From assembly GCA_002633005.1 (NCBI GenBank), contig NMRA01000734.1, forward strand, positions 7,984 to 71,983: DNA of 64,000 bases, given 5' to 3'. The translations under genes and the position numbers were made by a program. Of the stretch, positions 48,635 to 59,199 are shown in pieces; position 1 is the first letter of the stretch, and each line of letters opens with the position of its first letter. The notes below the pieces were generated by a model, which worked only from the letters and a program-made list of their open reading frames with translations, did no database searches and was not told the DNA's origin. This DNA is from Phoronis australis. Lineage: Eukaryota > Phoronida > Phoronidae.

Positions 48635-48957
48635 ATGACGAAATGCGGACTCGTAGCTCTTTTTTTTATTAAAGTGGTTCTCAACGGATTTTCATATGGA
48701 AACCAATATGGCTATTTTGATGTAATGAAATTCCAGAACAGAGGAAATTGCAATGCTTCAGAAAGCAGAGTGTACTATTTTTACTTAATAGCTGTTTCCT
48801 GTTTAAGAGTACTTTGTATCCCATGCTGTTTGACGTATCAGTTCCATTTGGTTTTCGATTACTTAGTACAATCTACTGTTTTGAACCACTTACTCTGGGA
48901 ATCCAAGGAGAGATGACCTTGACATTTTCCTTTATCATTCCGAGACATGCAAAAAAT
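48635..48957 (+). pseudogene. Possible frameshifted secreted-protein exon (unassigned)
   Basis: An ATG at 48635 opens a signal-peptide-like N-terminus (MTKCGLVALFFIKVVLNGFS) followed by Cys-containing sequence. Around 48760 a protein-like reading moves to the +1 frame and continues to PLTLGIQGEMTLTFSFII and RHAKN, where a consensus donor GTAAGA begins at 48958. Either one base has been lost or gained, or the two readings overlap by chance. No family was recognised. Confidence 0.25.
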
Positions 48958-48979
48958 GTAAGAGACCGTACATAAATTT

Positions 48980-50280
48980 CATACCTCGTCAATACAAATT
49001 CGATAATTGTGTTGAGACGTTTATTACATTAAGCAACTAACACAGTGCAACAGAGTAAATCAAATTGACACATTTTAATGTCCAGTATCACGCACTAGAC
49101 AATATAGTTAAAAAAATACTACCAAAAAAGCGACCACCTTGTCTGGAAACTTTCAAGCGTCTATTTATATAGTAAATGATTTTTCCAGGTTGCGATACTC
49201 ACAAACTTCACGCAAGAATAATTGAAAATTGCGTTTTGCGGCCGTTCCTTATAATAATGATATTTCGTTGGCTGAGCAGAAAATTAAATAAACAGCTTCC
49301 AGTCAAAAGGCTGGGTCTCCAACTAGGGTTATAACAAAGCAGCATTACAATGATTTTTCAATGATAATTCCAAGCAATGACGGAAATCTCAAATAAATAT
49401 GGACATTCCCAATACAGATGTCAAATAGCTTCTTCCTATTGCACACAGAAAGAGAATAAAGATGACGAGCAAAACATCAAATATCGATATAAACCATTAA
49501 AATGGTTTGAGAAAGCCCATTAATTACGTACACGTGTAATGTAACGGGTTGAGCATCTGGCTTGACCACGTCAACATCAAATCGCTTGCAACACTTTTAA
49601 TACTGAAATGAAAGTGCCGAAATGAATATGCTTTCAAGTTCATTCGGTGATAACATTACGTTATTTACAGTACCAATACAATGGACCGAGTCTGTTGCTA
49701 TATAAAGTGCTTTCTCTTTTACGTTATGCGGCATGCTGAAAATCGATTCTGGTCTCGTACCCGTTCTTTAAAGAGTCTTCGCAGTGAGACGTGTCACTAG
49801 AGAAGAAAAACACTATTTTGGTAATCTGGTTTGAAAATAAAACAGCAATCGTCCATGAGTAAATTTTCCTGAACATCATTCACTTCATATTTATGCTCTC
49901 ACAAAAATGTTGCATTCACGTATGATACGCGTCCCGTCTGTCGCCTGTCGTTACCTTTGCTTGTACGCCGATTGACTTAAAAACCACCAGACGGATCTCG
50001 TTGAAATTTTGCACAGATTCATTTGACCGAGATGCTCCGACACCAGTTGATTTATGGACGGGCCCAACTACCATAGCATCCCCTCTCAGCCCTTAAAATT
50101 TCCGACTTGAAATTACTTATCCGTCAATGTTTGGCTACACTACTTGATGCGTCTTGCCGTTACTTGACGCCGAGGTATGTCGTAGGAATACGCCGGCACC
50201 AGCAGACATGATCGCTACGCCAGAGATGCTTACGGTATGTGGTATACATTTTGGTTCAATTTTCGCTCATTTTAATATTA
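48980..50280. other. Intergenic, no gene recognised
   Basis: AT-rich sequence with short frames only; no repeat family in common with the rest of the window was noticed. Confidence 0.35.
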
Positions 50281-50282
50281 AA

Positions 50283-50665
50283 TAGGCATGGAACGCGAAA
50301 GCTCGTCAAAATATGTTTTAAATAATTTCTCACGAAAGTATCATATCGTAACGTCTAGTACAGAGTAATTCACTCCCCTGTGAGGAAATTTCCAGAAAAA
50401 ATCCCAAAATTCACAATCTCTGAAATACGCGCGAAGGAAAAATTCTGTGGTTACCACAGAGTTTCTAATCTCTCTCCTACTTATAATACATGCGCGCATG
50501 CACTCACAGTCAGTTTCTTGAAGTCGCTCGAATTCAAAAGTCACATTTTTCATATAAGGGAAATGTGCTACGTCTATATCTTGCCATACCAAACAAGAAG
50601 ACGTGCTTTGCCTTGTGGGAAAAATCGAGGAAGTGGCGAGCAGCTGACAGATCGTTTTCTTTTGA
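50283..50665 (+). repeat. Dispersed repeat of about 390 bp, copy 2
   Basis: Second copy of the 46310-46700 element, same orientation, with many substitutions and a short deletion. Open frames in both orientations across it are shared chance frames. Confidence 0.85.
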
Positions 50666-50669
50666 ATTA

Positions 50670-52560
50670 AAATTTGCATTTTGGGATCGGGATCTCGTAA
50701 AAAATGATAGGGATTCGGGAATTACTGCTTACCACTAACAATTGATTATTCCTTCATATATTTTAGCTGTGAAAAGGGGATTGGCTTAAATTTTGTTCGG
50801 GAATAGAGAACAGAAAACGAGTTTGGAATTGTGATAAGGGAACCCTGAAAACCGGGAAAAGAACCCCCTTTCCCCCTAAAAGCAAGAACAGTATGCCAAT
50901 TTAAGTCACGTAAAACTAAACTCATTGAGCGTGAAAAAGTAAGTGGGACCCACAGTGCCCAAACGGCATCGCCTTAAATTCAAAGAGACCATATTTTGTA
51001 CTGAGTCCCGTTTTCCTGTAATGCTCTTCGCGTGTTCTGACTGACTTGCCAGTATCAGCCTCTAATCCACACATTACCCGCATCTAAATCAACACAATCT
51101 TCGATTAGTGGTATAAAGGCCATGACTCAGTTTTAGTAACCTGATTTAACTTCCGATAATCAATGCTAATACAAACTCAGGTGTCAGATTTTTTATTAAT
51201 ACTGTCGCCGCACCCCACTCACTGACAGAAGTTATTACTTCTGCCTCAGGAATGTGTTAAGACGAACCTCTTTTTTCCGCAACAAAACAACTCGGAGTAC
51301 GCTGTACAGCCCTCTTAAAGTGGCATAGAACGTGAAACACACACTAAATTGCGTTATTCAAAGTAGTTCACTGTCCCTGAAACAGAATTCAAACTGTTGT
51401 ACAGGAATCTTTACGGTTTGTTCGTAAAAATTTTGAATTTCTGTTGATGTCAAAGCATTTTTCCTCACATCTGTACTGACCCCCCTCCCCTAAATATATA
51501 AGTCTATGTATGCGGTACCAAGATTTTATACGGCCAGCTTTGCCCACAATAATCTAGTACAGTGTTACCTCACCAAAGTGTCAGCTACTCATGTGTTACT
51601 GGGTTTTTGTACTTGGCCTTGTCTTCGACAGTTTGGCCTCTAACATTTCGGTCTCATTCTAAAATTATCCCCGTTCCTCGATTCCGTTCTCGCCGTGAGC
51701 GACTGGTCTGGCCCGAATTTAATGAATGCATTAAAATCTCAACGCTGCGATCGATTGGCCGGTTGTTCTTCAACTGAAGATTTCGAAAGAGCGCAAGGCA
51801 CACTAGATAACTTCAAAAATGCTGACCATTCCGCTTAATTTCCTATTTTTGGAACGGAGTAGGCCTACGTCTAGAAACGGTTTAGAACAATGGAAAGACC
51901 AAAAAACCCACATTTCCAGAATTCCAAATATTTAAATAGTTCAGAAATTCCATTAGGTAGAAAATGGTGACTAATTATTAAGTTTCTCCTGTAGACTAAC
52001 TCCTAAATAGGATCCTAAAGACAGTGCTCCCATAGGGCCTTCATACGCCGGAAGCGTTGGCGGCGAATTATGCCTCCCACTGATCAGAGTCACTTTGCTA
52101 TAAATAGCTGTTGGAACCAGGCCGAGAAAACGCCGTCAGTGCGACTGGAGCAGTGCCTGTACTGTTACCAGCCAGCAAACGGGGAAAAAATCGACAGCGC
52201 GCCTTAATTTTGATAAAATCAAACTACAGACAATTTTATGGAATTTGCTGATGAAATGTAGCGAATAAATTTTGACAGAAATCATTTTGCCAGACTAGGG
52301 ACCGCAGCCTATCGGACCCGGTGCGGATCGAGACCAGACACTGGCGAACGGTAAATGCACTTGGTTGCAAGCTGTTTTGTCAAAGTAAAATGGTCAAACG
52401 ATAAATGCTGCATATATTCAAGGGTAGTTTCAGACACTTGCATGAAATTACGGACTGGTTAGTCCTGTGTCACACTGCCGCGGCAGACCTCAGTTAGCCT
52501 CAGTCACCAGCTACCAGTGAAGACTATAGTCAAAATACAGCTGTTAGTAGGCCTTGACAG
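50670..52560. other. Intergenic, no gene recognised
   Basis: Only short frames are present. A TATA-like CTATAAATAGC is at about 52099-52109 but no transcript start or exon could be linked to it. Confidence 0.35.
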
Positions 52561-52565
52561 CCTCC

Positions 52566-52706
52566 CGTTCAGTAACGCTAGGACTTCGCTAAAAAGCAAA
52601 ACTTCACGAGATTACGTGAGATATTGCCGTGTATTTTAAATGAGAGCACGTGACTTTGACTAAGTTTTAGCTAGGTCCTAGCGTAGGTCCTAGCGTCTAC
52701 TGAACG
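52566..52706. mobile_element. 141-bp palindromic MITE, copy 2
   Basis: Same length, ends (CGTTCAGTA/TACTGAACG), orientation and near-identical interior as 17117-17257, differing mainly in the left inner arm. The external CCTCC on the left and CACGCC on the right are also shared, so the true element may extend a few bases beyond the palindrome. Confidence 0.85.
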
Positions 52707-52709
52707 CAC

Positions 52710-53798
52710 GCCAGCTTTGCGCCAAGACTACCCTTAGGCCTAACTGGTCGCTGGCCACAAACACAAAAACAAAAACACGAAAATTGAACAAAGTTTCTTT
52801 TTTGTAGCAACGTTTGTCAAAATGTATCAACGTTAAATCTTCACAAATTACAAAGTAGCCGATTGAACATGCCTTTCAGTTCAGCAAAAGTCGACATTGT
52901 AGGTGCCGCCAGAAATGAGACGAAGTCCAACGGGAATTGTGAGCACATTTATCACTTAATGAGTAACAACTGCGAGGCTGAAATTTGGTGAACACTGCTA
53001 AATCGTGCAGAATAGTAAGTAAAGATATGTCTAACTAAATTTCACCGTAATTTGTTGGCGAAAACAATTTAAACAAAGTTTTAAACTCGTAACTCATCCC
53101 GCTGTCCTCCAATATGGCCGACGCGATCCAAACAAAGTGACCCAAATTTCGCCACAAAACTTGCAATAACTTTACAGTGCTTGCCCCGATTTTGATACTT
53201 TTTCGATTTTTACTGAGTAGAATGTACTACCTTTCCGATGATAGCAAAGTACTTTTTCAAAACGAGGAAAAAAATAAAACCGAAAAAAAATTGGTTCGAC
53301 CCATATTGGTTCCTAGGTTCGACCCGCCTACGTAAGGAACTAAACACCAATGCTATTTTAACATACTAAGTACGCGTAACATTCCAAAAAAATCAACGAC
53401 CACTAACTACAAACTATAAATACACTACATATGCAAACGAATCACGATATATTACTAATAAAACAAAATAATGAAGACTTTTCGAGCAAGCCATAGCACA
53501 TTCAGTTACAAGGAAAAAATGGCGGCGTTCAGGACAAGTTCCTGAACTGATGAGCCGGAAATGTGGGTACGGAAATAACCGATGACAACCGGTAATCATA
53601 CGCTCACAGAGAAGGGTCAAATACTGTTAAAAAATCGCTTTTGGCAAGAAAGGCGAAAAGAATATAAAGAAAGGGTGTCGAAAATAAGAATTTATGTAGT
53701 AAGTATTTTCGGAAACTGGAACCACATGGGCAGTTTGCAAGAAGGACTTTAAGTAGAGACAGTGGCACTGTTGGGTCTAGGATTATAGTTGCTAGGTA
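52710..53798. other. 3' flank of the GCNT gene
   Basis: No gene recognised; part may be the GCNT 3' UTR, though no canonical minus-strand AATAAA was noticed within 500 bases of the stop. Confidence 0.3.
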
Positions 53799-55425
53799 TT
53801 AGAACACAAAGAAGTCTTTCCAATGGCCTTGTCTTGAGTACTCATCACTACGATTCCTGATTTTGACCGAACGCAACTCGTTGTAGTAGTAAACGAACAT
53901 AGGATTTTCATGAAGTTGTTCCTGCATGATTCTGTTGGTCAACCATTCATCCAAACACTCCATGACTATTGAATCAAAGTCGTGCGGCATGAGTTTGTAT
54001 ACAAATAGCTCCGGCCGAGTGTACAGTCTCGGTAAATCTCGTACTCCAGGCACACAAATACCACGTGACACACCACCCAGGCATCCATCTTGCTCTGGGT
54101 GTCTCAGGTAATGCAATGACAAATACTTGACAGGATGCTCATGGCGAAGATGAATGGAACCTGCACATGCAAAAATAGGAAATTTGACAAAAGTGTTTTG
54201 GTTTAAAATGGTGTTCAACGTTAGACTACAAATGTTGTCTATACATGGTTTTGTATAAACTGACCATGTTTCGACTATTTCATCCGCAAGGGCGCAAGTA
54301 ACAGATTTAACCCCAAGGATATATTGTAAAGCGTTTTTGCAATCAAAACATGGATTATTGAAATTGAGACTTAAAAGATGGAGGAACGTGATTGCAACAT
54401 ATGTTTTAACTTCCAGAGGGGCAACGATCACTTCCAAACTAACCTTTATAACTCCCTGGTGTTTGTAGGTGTGGGTTGAATTCAAAACAGTTCAGTGATG
54501 GGTAGAATACTGTTTCTGGCATGAAAACGTTTTCTGTCCACCTTCGGAACTTGATTGCTGGCTCACTGCCCAAAACAAACTCGACAAAGGCCCTGCTGAA
54601 TGTTCCATGCATATTTCCTTTAACAATTTTTATTCGACCAAGAGGAGGGTGGTTACGTAATGGCATATAGTGATAATCCGAAGCTAAATCTGTTCTTCTT
54701 TTAACTGTCAACAAAGTCCTCTCCATAGAAATGTCATTTGAACCATTATAAAGTTTTAGAATTTTTACCAGTTCAAGATTTGTTCTTAGTGGGAACATTT
54801 CGGGAACAAGGTTTATGTAGTATTGCCACTTGGAGTCGCTGATAAAGCATGTTTTCATGCAGCTCATGTCAGCTTTTAACATTCCCGAAGTACCATAGTC
54901 TGTTGCTGTTCTGGTCTCCGACAGAAAGACATTTGGGAAGCAGTTAGCCAATGAACGTGCAGCGTTAAATGCATTGACGTCACTCTTGATATCCACATGA
55001 ATGCAATAAGTATTGGAAGGTCTGTAGATTGCCCTAAGCAAACGTTCTGCTTGGTCGAAATGACTACTTCTGTTTATTAAAATCGAAAAAGCAATGGGAA
55101 AGTTTTTTTCGTCTTGGGAGAGGCTTGTCTCTGTATGGTAATTTCGCTCTTTCTTGAATTGTGCGCAATCCCGTGTGAGTTCGACGAAGTCCTGGTCTGA
55201 AATTGGAGCCAGTCGTGCCCTGTGTCTAGTTGCTCGCTCCATTTCTGCCTCATCTCCTTCGAGAAGGTGGAAGCAGTTAACATGCGGATATTGCCATATT
55301 TCAAATGTTGTATTGCCTATTGGTGGTTTCTGTTTGCGGTTATACTGAACCAGGTAGTTCCTGTTGGTTAGGAACACATTAATCCCAGCTAAAAGAATTG
55401 TAAACATCAGTGCTGACCGCAACAT
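53799..55425 (-). CDS. Core-2/I-branching beta-1,6-N-acetylglucosaminyltransferase (GCNT family)
   Basis: GCNT enzymes add beta-1,6-GlcNAc branches to mucin O-glycans or I-antigen chains in the Golgi. Two coding exons, 55425-54444 and 54160-53799 (donor AAAG|GTTAGT, acceptor TGTGCAG), join in phase for 447 aa, the usual family length. The chosen ATG (55425) lies seven bases inside an exon that starts after TTTTGCAG; frames extending further upstream read into the intron. A type II signal anchor occupies residues 4-20, followed by a short stem. Family blocks: RLLRAIYRPSNTYCIHVD (about 129-145), ANCFPNVFLSE, KADMSCMKTC, INLVPEMFPLRTNLELVK, GTFSRAFVEFVL, FMPETVFYP (probable catalytic Glu) and, in exon 2, GSIHLR, GVSRGICVPGVRDL and ECLDEWL. 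N-glycosylation sequons are at residues 38, 118 and 227. The usual YASWSRVQAD segment is changed to TDYGTSGMLKAD. Which paralogue (GCNT1, 3, 4 or a lineage-specific one) is not resolved. Confidence 0.92.
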
Positions 55426-55432
55426 AACACGT

Positions 55433-56620
55433 CTGCAAAACAAAAACAAACACTCACTTATGTTTATAAGTTAAAGGAACATTTATCGACGAGAAAAAAG
55501 ATTTTCCGAGATCAGCCTCAGCTTGGAATCGGGCCTGGTACCTCCACAATCACAGTGTATGGCTCTGCTGGCGAAGCTATGTCCCACTCCATAACTGGCA
55601 AGCAGTGGGGCGTAGGTACACGTAGGCGCAGCCAAACACCTTTGGGCATTTGTATGTAGCGCCGACGCACCGTAAGTTACGTTCATTGCTCAAAGTGATA
55701 CGGTGGGCTTTGGGCGCCTACTTACCACTAATTTTACCACTACAGCACTGCTGGTAAGAATATTTGAAGAATATTGTAAAACGTTTTTCCGTCTTAAAAG
55801 TGATGTTTTTTTTTACACGAAGTTGGCCTAGCCTACATGACTTTGCGCAGCTATTGCAAAAAACACAAGGACTTGTCTGAAACTGATGCGGGCGGGAGCT
55901 TCTTTCCTTCATGTGTTTCGACAAAAGTATGATTTATCGTTGGATATTTATGTCTTTGTCTATGCTTCAAAGGTGCAAAAAAAATTGGGCGGTCGCCGCA
56001 CTAGTTTTTCCGGTACAGCCGCCTACGTATAGGAACTTCTGAAAATGTGAATATTGCATGGTTACTGAAAAGTCACCTCTGATTAAATGAATAACTGAAT
56101 GTGATGTCGCGCTATTACTAAACGCGAAAATACCAAAAGATCAACGCAAAATTATCATTTTTCAAAATTAAAATCTGTTTGAAAAAATATAATCTTCATT
56201 TAAGAGGCAGTTTATCTAAAAACCAGTAGATTTTCAAAAATCAGTGTATACGTCAATAAAATCATTTTTTGTACATGGATAACAAAAATCTAAATGCCAC
56301 ATTTTGTGCAGTCAGTGATCCCTAATTTCGCCGCTGAAGCACTGGACCGTAATTGGTTATAATTAGCCGTCTCCAAAACTGTGTTTTCAGCAACGAAAAT
56401 AAGAAATCTCCAAAATAAATTGAAAGTTGTGCTTTGGTGGCTGGAATAAGCAATGTGCACTGTGCATAATTATTTGGCATTTATTCAAATTTGACAGCTT
56501 TGTGCTAAACAGGGGAGATAATCCACAGACCACTTTTCCAAGCCAATTTCTGTGGCTGTTTTTGTGACCCTCTCTCGCCGCTATGTTGCACCTTGTAGCT
56601 TTATGTAGCTTTTTGAACGG
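55433..56620. other. Upstream region of the GCNT gene
   Basis: The coding exon begins with an acceptor at 55433-55434, so a non-coding first exon lies in or beyond this interval; it was not located. No mobile element recognised. Confidence 0.4.
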
Positions 56621-57734
56621 CTTAAAGGCGAAAGCAACCCTTTTTATGTCATTTTTAGCAAAAATAAGGTTCGTTGGTTATCCCAGACATATTTTCCACT
56701 TAATTACAGCTTTTTGCAATTTAATTAATTATTCGTTCTTTACTCAGGAAGTGACGTTTTGGGAGGCAAGAGTTTTGCGCCAATTTCGTTTTATATAGTT
56801 TGACTATGAGAGCTGTCGAGTCGGTCATTGATCTACCTCGATTGTCGTAAGTTCGGTGCTCGTTTGCTTTTGTTTACGAGTCAGACAACATGTCACACTG
56901 TTTCTGCGTACCGGGACGTACTCATCATGCATGCGCCCACCCAGCCTTTAGTATGGGGGGGGGGCTCGAATTTCTGGCGATGTGGACATTTTGCTGACAA
57001 AAAAGCGGAAGGACTAAAAAAACGGTACCACCTTCACTGTGCGTCTACGCCTGTTTAGTGGAATTTTGTCTCGTTTTCTCGGACTTTTTGTTCATTTGAG
57101 CCCCCCCAGCTGGGTGCGCGCATGCTATGGCCCAAAGCCTGTAAGCAGCCCTGCTGCGATGTTGAGTAGTGGGAGTGAATACAGACCCGTTCGACACCCA
57201 GTGAAGAGGACAGTTTGTCGTTCAATGAACAGATCGGTGAGCCAAACTTTGATAAGTTTATTGTGGACTTGTCTAAAGTATTGGAGCTATTTAGAAGGTG
57301 CCAGGTGTGTGGCGAGGGAGTCACACAGCGGGGTGTAAGCAGTCTGTGTGCTCAGGTCACTATCAGTGGGAGTCTGTCGCAGGACACTGGGACAAGTATG
57401 ACAGTTGTTCCTCTGTCCGTTGCACGATAGTGAGTACATCCCGGTACGCAGCAACAGTGTGGCAAGTTAACTGACTCGTAAACAAAAGCAAACGATGACC
57501 GAACATATCACAACCGAGATAGAACAATGACTGACTCGGCAGCTCTCACAGTCAGACTATACGAAAAGAAATTGGCGCGAAATTCTTGCCTCCCAAAACG
57601 TCACTTCCAGAGTGGAGAACAAATAATTAATTAAATTACGAAAAGCTGTAATTAAGTGGAAAATATGTCTGGGATAACCAACGAACCTTATTTTTGCTAA
57701 AAAGACATGAAAAAAGGTTGCCTTCGCCTTTAAG
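56621..57734. mobile_element. Element with terminal inverted repeats of about 310 bp
   Basis: The left arm 56621-56934 and right arm 57431-57734 are inverted copies with high identity, from CTTAAAGGCGAA-GCAACC at the outer ends, through TAATTAAATTG/CAATTTAATTA and GACGTTTTGGGAGGCAAGA, to ACCGGGACGTACTCA at the inner ends. The interior (about 496 bp) has no intact gene and contains an inverted copy of the GTCCGCCTCA-family repeat at about 56945-57125. The structure is that of a foldback or long-TIR non-autonomous DNA transposon. No clear target duplication was seen. Confidence 0.88.
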
Positions 57735-57989
57735 AGCTAATCTTGATGACTGAGCAAAAACATCTTGCCTGAACTTTACATTTTAGAGAAAATTGTCTTG
57801 CAACTGAGTACTTTGGAAATGATGATGGAAGTTTACAGACCTTTTTAACGAATATTTGAACAAGGATTCTGCAATAAGTTGGTATAAAAATCAAGCCTAA
57901 GCTCTTTCAAATGAAAATAAGTTGTTTTCTGGATCTATTGAGCGGTCAGTTTCAAAACTGAACCCGATGACCTTTGTCCAGTGCAGATG

Positions 57990-59115
57990 AATGATTGGGT
58001 TTGATTGGACGGAATTATGGATGAATTTGATTGGACGGAAATATGGATGGATTTTATAGGACGAATGAATATGGACGTATTTGATTGGATGGATGAATGG
58101 ATGGAGTTGATTGGACGGAAGTATGGATGGATTTGATTGGACGGAAGTATGGATGGATTTGATTGGACGGATGTACGGATGGATTTGATTGGACGGAAAT
58201 ATAGATGAATTTGATTGGACGGATGTATGGATGGATTTGATTGGATGAATGAATGGATGGATCTGATTGAACGGATGGAGTTGATTGGACGGAAGTATGG
58301 ATGGATTTGATTGGGCGGAAGTCTCGATGTATTTATAGGACGGATGTACGGATGGATTTGATTGGACGGAAGTATAGATGAATTTGATTGGACGGATGTA
58401 TGGATGGATTTGATTGGACGAATGAATGGATGGATCTGATTGAACGGATGAATGGATGGATTTGATTGGACGGATGTTGAACGGAAGTATAAATGGATTT
58501 GATTGGACGGATGTATGGATGGTTTTGATTGGACAGATGTATGAATGGATTTGATTGGACAAATGTATGGGTGATTTGATTGGACGGGTGTATGGATGGA
58601 TTTGAGTGGACGGATATATGGACGAATTTGATTGGACGGGTGTATGGATGGATTTGATTGGACGGATATATGGATGAATTTGATTGGACGAATGAATGGA
58701 TGGATTGATTGGACGAATGAATGGATGGATTTGATTGGACGGATGAATGGATGGATTGATTGGACGGATGAATGGATGGATTTGATTGGACGGATGAATG
58801 GATGGATTTGATTGGACGGATGAATGGATAGATCTGATTAGACGGATGTATGGATAATCTGCTTGGACGGGTGTATGAATGAATCTGATTGGACGGCTGG
58901 ATTCATGTAGAATGAATCTGATTGGACGGCTGGATTCATGTAAATGATTAGACGGAAGTATGGATGGATTTGATTGGACGGATGAATGGATTAGAATTAT
59001 TGGACGGATACATGGATGAATTTGATTGAATAGTTAGATGGATTGGTGAAATTGATGACGGATGTATAGATAGATTTGATTGGAAAGATGTATGGATCAA
59101 TGTGATTAGACGGAT
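57990..59115. repeat. 26-bp minisatellite, about 43 copies
   Basis: Units of the type GGACGGATGTATGGATGGAT-TTGATT run for about 1.1 kb with shorter variant units and scattered changes. The minus strand is open over 221 codons (57897-58562) with a PIKSIHTSVQSN-like repeat because the unit lacks stops; this is not taken as a gene. A (TC)n run follows at 59171-59195. Confidence 0.95.
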
Positions 59116-59170
59116 GTGTCCAAATGCTTCATTGTATTTCACTAATTTGTTACATGAGTTAATAACGTAT

Positions 59171-59195
59171 TATCTCTCTCTCTCTCTCTCTCTCG
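59171..59195 (+). repeat. (TC)n microsatellite
   Basis: About 12 TC dinucleotides shortly after the end of the 26-bp minisatellite. Confidence 0.95.
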
Positions 59196-59199
59196 CTCA

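Noticed and set aside
53799-54485. 228-codon minus-strand frame as one GCNT exon
   Set aside because: Its first half reads through the intron between 54444 and 54160; the donor GTTAGT and acceptor TGTGCAG give the family-consistent junction GSYKGSIHLR.
57897-58562. 221-codon repetitive protein
   Set aside because: Artefact of a stop-free 26-bp tandem repeat; no start context, splice signals or non-repetitive domain.
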